Shown here piece after piece: positions 7,843-14,905 of a stretch of 64,000 bases of DNA. Both the position numbers and the translations under genes were made by a program. The notes under the pieces were generated by a model. That model was not told the origin of the DNA, did no database searches, and saw only the letters and a program-made list of their open reading frames with translations. The DNA is taken from positions 1,984,001 to 2,048,000 of the forward strand of contig NZ_BAABED010000001.1 of assembly GCF_039539965.1 (NCBI RefSeq), given 5' to 3'. Each line of letters starts with the position of its first letter. Position 1 is the first letter of the stretch. The stretch is from Arthrobacter methylotrophus (GTDB lineage Bacteria; Actinomycetota; Actinomycetes; Actinomycetales; Micrococcaceae).

Positions 7843-9102
7843 TTGACGATCACCGCGGCACCGCCGGCAAGAAAGAACCAGACATTCGCGTTCCGGGCAG
7901 AGGGCGCTGACGGCAGGCCCAAGTCCGGCACGGCTGTCGCCTCCACCCGCGAAGCCGCGATCGCCAAGCTGGCCGCCAACCCCGAATACACGTCCATCCT
8001 TGCGGTCCGGCAGACCGGTACTACCGTGGTGGGCAAGAAATCCAGGCCCAAGGCCCGCGCCATGATTGCCGCCAGCCGGCAGCTCGCTCTCTATCTTGAG
8101 GTCGGCTACGACGAACGGGCCGCGATCACCGAGATCCTGGACGACGGGGAAATCGGCGACGTCGTGCTGGCCTACGGCCTGTCCGAGGTGCTGAAAGACA
8201 TGAGTTCCGACGGCGTCAAAATGCACGTCGCAATGGCCAAGCACCCCTACATCTTCCCGGACCTGATGACACGGACCCTCGCGGCCGGGGACGCCGGCGG
8301 CTTCGTCGCGGACGCCGCAAACCAGGTGGCAAACGACCTGGAAAGCGAGGACGAACAGCGCGCCAAGGTCAAGAAGGCATTGACCTATCCCATGGTGGTG
8401 CTGGCCCTCAGTTCAGCCATTTTCATCTTCCTGATGATGTACGTCGTGCCCAAGTTCGGTGCCATGTACAAGGATCTGAGCCACGGCAAGGCGCAGCTTC
8501 CGGTCCTGACCCAGATGGTCATGGCAGTCTCGGCCCAGATGGCCTGGGCCGTCCCGCTCCTGGCCGTGCTCTCCGTCATCGGAACCATCTGGTACCGGCG
8601 CAACTCAAAGGAGACCAAGGTCCGCGAATTCGTGGACCCGCTCAAGCTCAAACTGCCGGTTTTCGGCAAGTTGTTCCGGGACATCGCCCTGACCAAGTTC
8701 TGCCGCATCATGGCTTCCCTGGCCATGCACCATGTCCACATCACCGACGCTTTGGCGATCACCGCTGGTTCTGTCGGAAACGTGGTCATGGAGAACGCCA
8801 TTTTGAAGGCCCGTGACGGCAAACTCAAAGGCCAGTCCATCATGGAGCCGCTGCGCGAAGAGCCGCTGTTTCCGAAGATGTTGCTCAAGTTCCTTGCCCT
8901 GGGCGAAGACACCGGCAAAACCGCGAAGTCCCTCCAGTCTGTCGGCAAGCTGTATGAACGCGACGTCGAACACACGACCAACAACATGGAAGCCTACGTC
9001 CAGCCGATCTTCCTTATCGGGATCGCGGGCATGGTTTTGATCATCGCCCTGGCGATCTACCTTCCATATTTTTCCCTCGGGGACGTCGTCTCGCCGTACT
9101 AG
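7843..9102 (+). CDS. pilC: Type IV pilus inner-membrane platform protein PilC
   Basis: PilC is the polytopic platform (GspF family) on which PilB and PilT act. The 419-residue protein has the usual length and layout: two homologous helical cytoplasmic domains, two closely spaced membrane helices around residues 180-250, and a last one at the C-terminus (IGIAGMVLIIALAIYLPYF). TTG 7843 has AGGAGCAGG upstream at good distance. It is expressed apart from pilMNO, behind its own copy of the pilus element. No terminator follows directly; the nearest suitable one lies 4.2 kb downstream, beyond the NACHT insert. Confidence 0.92.
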   Translation: MTITAAPPARKNQTFAFRAEGADGRPKSGTAVASTREAAIAKLAANPEYTSILAVRQTGTTVVGKKSRPKARAMIAASRQLALYLEVGYDERAAITEILDDGEIGDVVLAYGLSEVLKDMSSDGVKMHVAMAKHPYIFPDLMTRTLAAGDAGGFVADAANQVANDLESEDEQRAKVKKALTYPMVVLALSSAIFIFLMMYVVPKFGAMYKDLSHGKAQLPVLTQMVMAVSAQMAWAVPLLAVLSVIGTIWYRRNSKETKVREFVDPLKLKLPVFGKLFRDIALTKFCRIMASLAMHHVHITDALAITAGSVGNVVMENAILKARDGKLKGQSIMEPLREEPLFPKMLLKFLALGEDTGKTAKSLQSVGKLYERDVEHTTNNMEAYVQPIFLIGIAGMVLIIALAIYLPYFSLGDVVSPY

Positions 9103-9117
9103 ATCTTAATGTCCGGG

Positions 9118-9216
9118 ATGCAACTGAGCAAGGACGACACCGAGCTCCTACGCGCTGCTACTCAAAGGGGCTCCGGCGCCAAGGAGACGGAACTGCGCGA
9201 GTCGGAGGACAAGTAG
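9118..9216 (+). CDS. Possible 32-residue peptide or gene remnant
   Basis: A short frame from ATG 9118 to TAG 9214-9216 encodes a hydrophilic, Glu/Lys-rich peptide (MQLSKDDTELLRAATQRG...). It starts 15 bases after pilC, without a clear ribosome binding site. It may be the stub of a gene cut when the NACHT insert arrived. There is little else to support it. Confidence 0.2.
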   Translation: MQLSKDDTELLRAATQRGSGAKETELRESEDK

Positions 9217-9280
9217 CAGGTGCGATCAGCTTAGGCTGGCATCATCGCTGATTAGGCGGAGCCACGAAAGCGTACTTACC

Positions 9281-12202
9281 CTACGGCCGGGGCGGTCGGG
9301 TGTAAGGGGTTTTCCTGACAGGTACCGAGGATTTCCACTCAAAGGTCGGATTCCAGTCCCAATTGAGGGGCGGATGATTCCGAAATTTAATCCCTACCGG
9401 ATCGTCGTCGAACGGATCAAAATCAACGAAGTCATCGGATCCCTGCGCCCACTTCTCAAATCGGTCTGGCATCTCGAGTACGAAACTGGCATTCAAGCCA
9501 GGCCTCGACCTTTTCCGGGATCGGCGCCCAGCGGCTTCACGCAAGGCGAGAATTGTCGTTAGTTCTGGCCACCTGCCAGCTAAGCTGTTGGCCAGCTCGG
9601 ATTCATCCGTCCTTCCCTCGGTCAGAGCGAGCACAACGTAGGCGAGCAGAGTTCGAGCGGTCCGTAAAAATGCTGTCGAATCGGAGGGAGCACCCCAAGT
9701 TCTTTCTTGCGCCTGCACAAGCTCGAGCGACCCTCTAAGCTGTTTGATCACAGGCCAGGGGAATTTCGCTCCTTCATTGAGCTCTCTAACCAGACGCTCA
9801 AGTGCCTTCCCTGACTGCTCGCCTGGGGCTTCAGTCATGCCCTGATTAAGGGCTCCGTCGATCAGCCACCAGGCGACGCCCGGCACCCACCCATAGAGGC
9901 CGTAGCAGACGAAATAGTCCCACATGTCAGAAGCCGCCCTGGCCTCTTTTCCGCTACCAAGAAGCCAGTTCATGGTGACGGCATCATTTAGGGAAGCTAA
10001 CTCTTCCGCGTAAGTTTCCAGCACTTCCGTTACCACTGGTGACCAGGCTTCATTAAAACGGGTACCTGATCCCGACAGTTGGAGACTTGCCCAGCCATAA
10101 AGGAACTTTCGGCGGGTAAGGGAAGCAGAGCCAGGGCGCAGGTACTCCGACTGAAAGTGGTCTCTCGCTGGCCCGCTTATCTGTAAAAGGGCCGTGAAGA
10201 TCTCGGGATCACTTGCGAGTTCCCACCCTTGTGTGATGATCTCAAATCCTTTTTCTCTCGCATGCGGTGCCAGATTTGCGCCGTCCATTAAACGCAGCAA
10301 GAGAGTGGGGGGAGTTGCGCCCAGACATAGGCTGATGAAGACGTTGGTCGCCCCCCGGGTGCGTGTTTGATCAAAGCTCTGAATCAAAAGCTCCGGCAAC
10401 AGAGATGTACTGTCTTTTTCATAAGCTTCGCGGAGACGCGTAGCCATGTCAGCTGCGTTCTCAGCCTCCCTTGCAAACGCTTCTGCGGCAAAAAATTCGT
10501 AGAAGGTCCTGTGTGTGAACGAGAAGATCCGCTGGCCGCCATATTTACTGGTTCCAGTTACTCCGAGAAGCCATGCGCGTCCTGCGCAGAAGTCTAGAAA
10601 GTCCTTGGCGGTAGATTCTGCCTTGCTTTGCATGAATCCAAGGTCAGACACCATGTAGTTAGAGAGGCTCTTGACAATGATTTGCTCTTCGAGTCCCGCT
10701 TGTGCAGCTGACGAGTTGTAAATCCATCGGGCAATTTCTTCCATGAGTCTGTCCATGTAGTCAGGCAGTACTTCGAAGTGTCTGATCTGACGGTGTGCGT
10801 CCCATTTATGAAAGAGAAGTTGGGCGCATTCTCTGTAAATTCCTCTTCTGTTCGCCGGAATGGCGCCGCTGTCGCGATAAAGGATGCATAGTAGGGACAA
10901 AAGCAGAGGGTTGGCTCGAAGGTCGCTGACTGCTTCCGATTCGGCGAGGAAGTGATCTACGAGATTGTCCCTTTTGTTCTTGCCAAACCAGCGTGTGCAG
11001 TACTCCTCGATCTGATCGTCGGAGAACTCTTGCAGGCGGACGCTACGGAACACCTTGGCGTTCAAGGGTGCATTTACATATCCAACCTCTCTAGTGGTGA
11101 CGAGTATGGATGCAGAAGGAAACTGGGCCGTTAGGCGGTGGATTCGCTTCACCATGTCCTGACGACGAGGCAAATCCGTTATCTCATCGAGTCCATCGAA
11201 GACCACAGCAATTTTGCCCGTTAGCAACAGTGCTTCTAGCGCCGATTCCTTCACCGGCAGGTGTTCAGCAGAGAGTTGTTTCGAGGCGTACCCCACGAGC
11301 GAGTTGGTGAATCCGTCACGGGCATAGTCGCGGCACTTGAGTACCACGCTGGGTAGGACAGGATTTCGCATTTGGGGGTTGGCCAGGCCTGCTGTCAGGA
11401 ACTTCACGAATGTTGACTTACCCGCTCCGGGGGAGCCCATGATGAGGACACGAAAGGGTGCACCGGATGAGACCAGCCCTCCTGAGTCTTCAATGGAATC
11501 TGTACTAACCCCGACGAAGTCTCGACTGACGTATAAATCGTCAAAGCTCACTTGGCTGTCAACTTCCGCATGGCCAATGATCGGATCCTGCTCGCCGGCG
11601 CGGATAGAGTCGGCGAGATTCACTGAAAGCTCCGCGGTTTTTTGAAGGGTTCCCAGGTCACCCGTGAGGGCAAGCAATCTACCTATGTAGGCCCGATTAG
11701 CACCTTCGTTTTCCTTGAGCCGTAGCGGTGTGGCAAGAAATTCAGAATAGGCCTCGATTTCATCCTGCAGCTCAGGGGAGTGGCTGGAGTCAGGGAGGGA
11801 GCCTCGAAACAGTGCTGCAATCGAGGCGAACAGTGCATCACCGCTTTTTACCCATTTCTGTCCACCTTGAATGTTCCACCGCTTGCATTCGTTAAGGAAC
11901 GCGGTACGGGCGCCTTCGACCACATCCTCTGCCTCAGAGAGGACGGTCCCTAATGCTAGGAGGCTAAGGATGGGCTTGACCGGGTCGCTCTCAAGGAATG
12001 CGTGTATGTCGGACACCTGGGCAGCGGACAGCATCCTTTCTCCGCCTGACAGAGCACTCAGCTTCAGCCACTTCTGATCAATCGTTCCACTCAACCGGGC
12101 GCGACGATAAGCGGATCGCACGCCCTTGGTCCCCGTTTGCAGCAACGTCGAGGTGCCGCTGGCGATTGAGACGGTTGCAGCAGCGGTGGCGAGGGGTTCC
12201 AT
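9281..12202 (-). CDS. NACHT-domain NTPase, probable anti-phage defence protein
   Basis: This is a 973-residue STAND ATPase. An N-terminal helical region (residues 1-240) precedes Walker A GSPGAGKST (256-264) and a NACHT-type Walker B, VVFDGLDEITD (333-343), with several acidic residues in a row. The typical winged-helix and small helical parts follow, then a long helical C-terminal sensor-like region. Bacterial NACHT proteins of this form (bNACHT) are known phage-defence proteins; the assignment to defence is by family, not by test. It is transcribed against the pilus genes, has lower GC and more varied codons than its neighbours, and sits alone between pilC and the pilins, all pointing to recent transfer. 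ATG 12202 has only a weak binding site. Confidence 0.85.
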   Translation of the reverse strand: MEPLATAAATVSIASGTSTLLQTGTKGVRSAYRRARLSGTIDQKWLKLSALSGGERMLSAAQVSDIHAFLESDPVKPILSLLALGTVLSEAEDVVEGARTAFLNECKRWNIQGGQKWVKSGDALFASIAALFRGSLPDSSHSPELQDEIEAYSEFLATPLRLKENEGANRAYIGRLLALTGDLGTLQKTAELSVNLADSIRAGEQDPIIGHAEVDSQVSFDDLYVSRDFVGVSTDSIEDSGGLVSSGAPFRVLIMGSPGAGKSTFVKFLTAGLANPQMRNPVLPSVVLKCRDYARDGFTNSLVGYASKQLSAEHLPVKESALEALLLTGKIAVVFDGLDEITDLPRRQDMVKRIHRLTAQFPSASILVTTREVGYVNAPLNAKVFRSVRLQEFSDDQIEEYCTRWFGKNKRDNLVDHFLAESEAVSDLRANPLLLSLLCILYRDSGAIPANRRGIYRECAQLLFHKWDAHRQIRHFEVLPDYMDRLMEEIARWIYNSSAAQAGLEEQIIVKSLSNYMVSDLGFMQSKAESTAKDFLDFCAGRAWLLGVTGTSKYGGQRIFSFTHRTFYEFFAAEAFAREAENAADMATRLREAYEKDSTSLLPELLIQSFDQTRTRGATNVFISLCLGATPPTLLLRLMDGANLAPHAREKGFEIITQGWELASDPEIFTALLQISGPARDHFQSEYLRPGSASLTRRKFLYGWASLQLSGSGTRFNEAWSPVVTEVLETYAEELASLNDAVTMNWLLGSGKEARAASDMWDYFVCYGLYGWVPGVAWWLIDGALNQGMTEAPGEQSGKALERLVRELNEGAKFPWPVIKQLRGSLELVQAQERTWGAPSDSTAFLRTARTLLAYVVLALTEGRTDESELANSLAGRWPELTTILALREAAGRRSRKRSRPGLNASFVLEMPDRFEKWAQGSDDFVDFDPFDDDPVGIKFRNHPPLNWDWNPTFEWKSSVPVRKTPYTRPPRP

Positions 12203-12242
12203 ACGGGAACTTTATCCATTTTTTCTAAGTCTCGGAGGATTG

Positions 12243-12551
12243 GTGCCCGAAACTGAGGTTCTCCAGTCACTAGCTCTGAAGACTGGGGAGCCGCGCGCCG
12301 TTCAGGTCGGAGGCCGTGGCATGGCTGGGCGGTTCCAGGACGCGCTGGTTGGGTTGGAGAACGCACAGAAGGCGTTTGCAGCAGAGGGGCTTCCAATAGG
12401 GGGCCCAGACAATGCTTCAGCTAGCGAACGTCTACGAATGGCTCGGCGATTATGTCCGGCACTTTCGATAACCCACGCGGCAGAAGACCTTGTCGCTCAT
12501 CGGCTGACCGATAGCCCCAATGAGGCTGCAATCAGCGCCGCCATCGAGTAG
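12243..12551 (+). CDS. Doubtful small ORF divergent from the NACHT gene
   Basis: GTG 12243 lies behind GGAGG and opens a 102-residue frame that is Ala-rich and helical. Part of another frame in the same stretch (about 12411-12470) reads MLQLANVYEWLGDYVRHFR before a stop and looks more protein-like. The region may therefore be a frameshifted remnant rather than an intact gene. No family is recognised. Confidence 0.25.
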   Translation: MPETEVLQSLALKTGEPRAVQVGGRGMAGRFQDALVGLENAQKAFAAEGLPIGGPDNASASERLRMARRLCPALSITHAAEDLVAHRLTDSPNEAAISAAIE

Positions 12552-13300
12552 CAAATGTCACAGATTGTATGGGCAGCACAAAACCGTCTACTGACCTGAC
12601 CACGCCTAGGAGAAGAACTGTGCAATCCGTACGGCCAACATGTCAAGAACCTTCCCCTTCGCCAGTCTCTCGAAAGACTTTGTCTATCAGGACATGACGG
12701 TGCTGACCGCGCCGTTCAAGTAATTGGTTGCGGCCTTCGCATCCGTCACGTCGGCGGTGGCTATGCTCTGGAAGCCCGCTACGCACTTCATAGTGTCAAC
12801 GGCTGAGCTGATGTCCTCACCGTGGATCTTGCCGAAGACCGTCGTGTAGAGCATGCCAACAGTCTCAATGCCGAACCACAGGGCCGTCGCAAGGTAGGCC
12901 GGGGGAGAGGACTGAAGATGAACCCCCTTCAGGCCGCTCGATTCATCCACTCCACTTTTCGCCCGGGCTGATGATGTCGATGACGTTGCCGGGCTTCGAA
13001 GTGCGGTGATGTAATTGCGAGCCGGAGGACCATCTGGCCGGAATCGAGGCTCTGGTCTGCCATGGTCAGGCCCGGGGTAACAGACATAGAAATAGCCACC
13101 CATGATACTCCTACCTGGGTAAGGAGCTTTCGGCGGCCGGAGGGCTCAAGGAGAGCACAAATTGTTAATCTAGGAGCTACGCGACGTCCGATCCATTGTT
13201 AATGTCCACTGAAAAAGCCTGAAAGCAGTGGGGCCGATTGTTAATGTTCAAGCGGACTGGACACTTAAAAAATCAGGTGGTGGCGGTCCGCGGCCATCAA
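12552..13300. other. Degraded stretch of the NACHT insert
   Basis: No well-supported gene is visible. A leftward frame (12687-13103) is open but has a low-complexity start and no family match. In another frame a short segment reads TSKPGNVIDIISPGEKWSG, reminiscent of transposase or ATPase fragments, before it stops. Together with the repeats at 13161-13247 this looks like decayed mobile DNA. Confidence 0.35.
13161..13247. repeat. Three ATTGTTAAT repeats, possible insertion-sequence end
   Basis: ATTGTTAAT occurs at 13161, 13195 and 13237, the last two as ATTGTTAATGT. Between them CCACTG and CAGTGG form an inverted repeat. Multiple short direct repeats near the ends are typical of IS21-type elements, but no intact transposase is present. 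Confidence 0.35.
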
Positions 13301-13318
13301 ATACATCTCATGGCCTGA

Positions 13319-13350
13319 ATGCCCCCGTCCACACCGGACGGGGGCATTTT
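13319..13350 (+). terminator. Rho-independent terminator, probably the original pilC terminator
   Basis: ATGCCCCCGTCC and GGACGGGGGCAT pair around a four-base loop, followed by TTTT. It faces rightward, but no rightward gene lies directly before it except the doubtful ORF 770 bases upstream. It fits best as the end of the pilC unit before the NACHT insert came in. Confidence 0.75.
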
Positions 13351-13400
13351 GAGCGCTGCCAGGACGTGAGCCTCAGCCTGTGGGAGCCGCGGAGCCAGAA

Positions 13401-13420
13401 TCTACGCATGTTTCCCGGTA
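13401..13420 (+). promoter_or_regulatory. Pilus-locus element, copy 5 (upstream of pilin 1)
   Basis: TCTACGCATGTTTCCCGGTA, identical to the consensus, lies 93 bases before the pilin start. Confidence 0.75.
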
Positions 13421-13493
13421 AGGGGCGAATCCGCCCGTCAAAGACACTCCGGGCGGTCGCGACAAATGCCCGGGTTCGAGAAAGGCAAGACCT

Positions 13494-13973
13494 TTGGGGG
13501 AAATCTTCCGACTCCTGGATCCGCACGAGGCACGCACCCGGTTAGGTCATGGGCACCGCCTCGCAAACGAGCAGAAACGTGATGCGGGCTTCTCGCTGAT
13601 CGAAATCATGGCAGGCATGGCCATCATCGCCATCCTGGCCCTGGCCATCCTGCCGCAGTTCGCCAAGTACTTCGAACGCGCCGCCGTACAGAACCTCTCC
13701 TCTGAGGTTTCCAACGCCGCGCTGACCGTTGACTCGGACTTCTCCCTCACCGGCAAGGCCAAGTACGTGCAGGCGAACGTCGACGCCTCGGTGGCTTCCG
13801 TGAACAAGGACAGCGAAACCACCCTTAGCGACGTCGTCGATGCCTCCGGCTTCTTCTACACCATCAAAGGCGTCAACGTCGCGGTCACCAATTACTGCCT
13901 GAAGTACGTCAGCGCCGGGGCCACGGCCGGCCTGCAGGTGACAACTAAGGCGGCCAACCCGACCTGCTCCTGA
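13494..13973 (+). CDS. Type IV prepilin 1 (major-type pilin)
   Basis: This 159-residue prepilin has a leader of about 31 residues ending in RDAG, then the mature N-terminus FSLIEIMAGMAIIAILALAILPQF. The prepilin peptidase site is G/F and Glu+5 is present. The C-terminal globular part ends with two cysteines (YCLKY and NPTCS), placed to form a disulphide loop. The start TTG 13494, with AAAGG 8 bases upstream, aligns with that of pilin 2 (both begin with a short peptide then LLDP.EAR). It has its own copy of the pilus element and no terminator before the next gene. Confidence 0.92.
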   Translation: MGEIFRLLDPHEARTRLGHGHRLANEQKRDAGFSLIEIMAGMAIIAILALAILPQFAKYFERAAVQNLSSEVSNAALTVDSDFSLTGKAKYVQANVDASVASVNKDSETTLSDVVDASGFFYTIKGVNVAVTNYCLKYVSAGATAGLQVTTKAANPTCS

Positions 13974-14028
13974 CCGGATACCCGCCCGTCGCACGCCTGC
14001 GCGGCAGTGGGGGACCGGAATTCGAATA

Positions 14029-14048
14029 TCTACGCATGTTCCTAGTTG
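14029..14048 (+). promoter_or_regulatory. Pilus-locus element, copy 6 (upstream of pilin 2)
   Basis: TCTACGCATGTTCCTAGTTG is diverged after the core, but CTAC (14030-14033) can still pair with GTAG (14047-14050). An ORF opened by its ATG ends exactly on the TTGA of the pilin 2 start. Confidence 0.65.
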
Positions 14049-14115
14049 TAGGCGTCTCGCCGACAACAGACATCCGGGCTTGTGTGTTGCCGCCCGAATC
14101 GAGAGAGGTTTTACC

Positions 14116-14601
14116 TTGAGCAATATCGCCCTTCTCCTGGATCCCCAGGAAGCCCGTGCCCGGATGAAACGCCGGGAAGACGCCGCCCCGGTCCGCAGGA
14201 AGCGCCGGGATGCCGGTTTCTCGCTGATCGAAATCATGGCAGGCATGGCCATCATCGCCATCCTGGCCCTGGCCATCCTGCCGCAGTTCTCCAAGTACTT
14301 CGAACGCGCCGCCGTGCAGAACCTCTCCTCCGAGGTTTCCAACGCCGCGCTGACCGTCGACTCGGACTTCTCCCTCACCGGTAAGGCCAAGTACGTCCAG
14401 ACCAACGTGACCGCCTCGGTCGCGTCGGTGAACCACAGCCCGGATTCGACCCTGACCGGCACCGTGGACGGCACCGGCTTCGGGTACACCATCACCGGCA
14501 CTAACAACGCGATCACGCACTACTGCCTGAAGTACACCAGCCAGGGTGCAGCGGCCGGCCTTCAGGTAACGCCGATGCCGGGAACCGGAACCTGCCCGTA
14601 G
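14116..14601 (+). CDS. Type IV prepilin 2 (major-type pilin)
   Basis: This 161-residue paralogue of pilin 1 has a 36-residue leader ending in RDAG and the same mature N-terminus, then a different C-terminal half, again with two cysteines (YCLKY and GTCP). TTG 14116 has GAGAGAGG upstream. A 192-bp block covering the N-terminal helix is about 96% identical to pilin 1 at the DNA level, while the outer halves differ. This pattern fits duplication with gene conversion or selection for a shared assembly helix. The gene heads a long run of surface-protein genes read in the same direction. Confidence 0.92.
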   Translation: MSNIALLLDPQEARARMKRREDAAPVRRKRRDAGFSLIEIMAGMAIIAILALAILPQFSKYFERAAVQNLSSEVSNAALTVDSDFSLTGKAKYVQTNVTASVASVNHSPDSTLTGTVDGTGFGYTITGTNNAITHYCLKYTSQGAAAGLQVTPMPGTGTCP

Positions 14602-14701
14602 CAGGACCCGCTCGTGGAAGCGGTCGGGGCCACACGCTCCGGCCGCTTCCTGCAGCTAGACACCTCAAAACAACAGCACCAGCTTCAGCGGAAAGGTCCC
14701 C

Positions 14702-14905
14702 ATGTCGGCGCACGAACACCCTACAGACGACGCCCTGTCCGAGGCCGTCGCAGGAATGGGCGCCGCACTGCTGAAGACCCTGCCGTCCCGTGGATGGGTT
14801 CACGACCGAAGCGCCGCAGCCTGGGGCGACATCGAATTCTTCGAGTCCACCGATGCCGGGCTTCAAGCCCCGCAGACCATCGACTTCGCGGAGATGATTG
14901 CATGA
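14702..14905 (+). CDS. Small acidic protein between pilin 2 and the SLH minor pilin
   Basis: The 67-residue, soluble, acidic protein has no leader and no cysteines. ATG 14702 has GGAAAGG at good distance. The stop overlaps the next start (ATGA), so it is translationally coupled to the minor pilin gene. No family is recognised. A cytoplasmic partner or chaperone of the following large prepilin would fit the coupling, but this is inference. Confidence 0.7.
   Translation: MSAHEHPTDDALSEAVAGMGAALLKTLPSRGWVHDRSAAAWGDIEFFESTDAGLQAPQTIDFAEMIA

Noticed and set aside
943..9102. Reading the locus as a type II secretion system
   Set aside because: PilT, PilM, two pilins with type IVa leaders and the absence of GspD-like genes favour a type IV pilus.
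12687..13103. A leftward 138-codon ORF as a gene
   Set aside because: Low-complexity start, no ribosome binding site, no family match, and located in decayed DNA.
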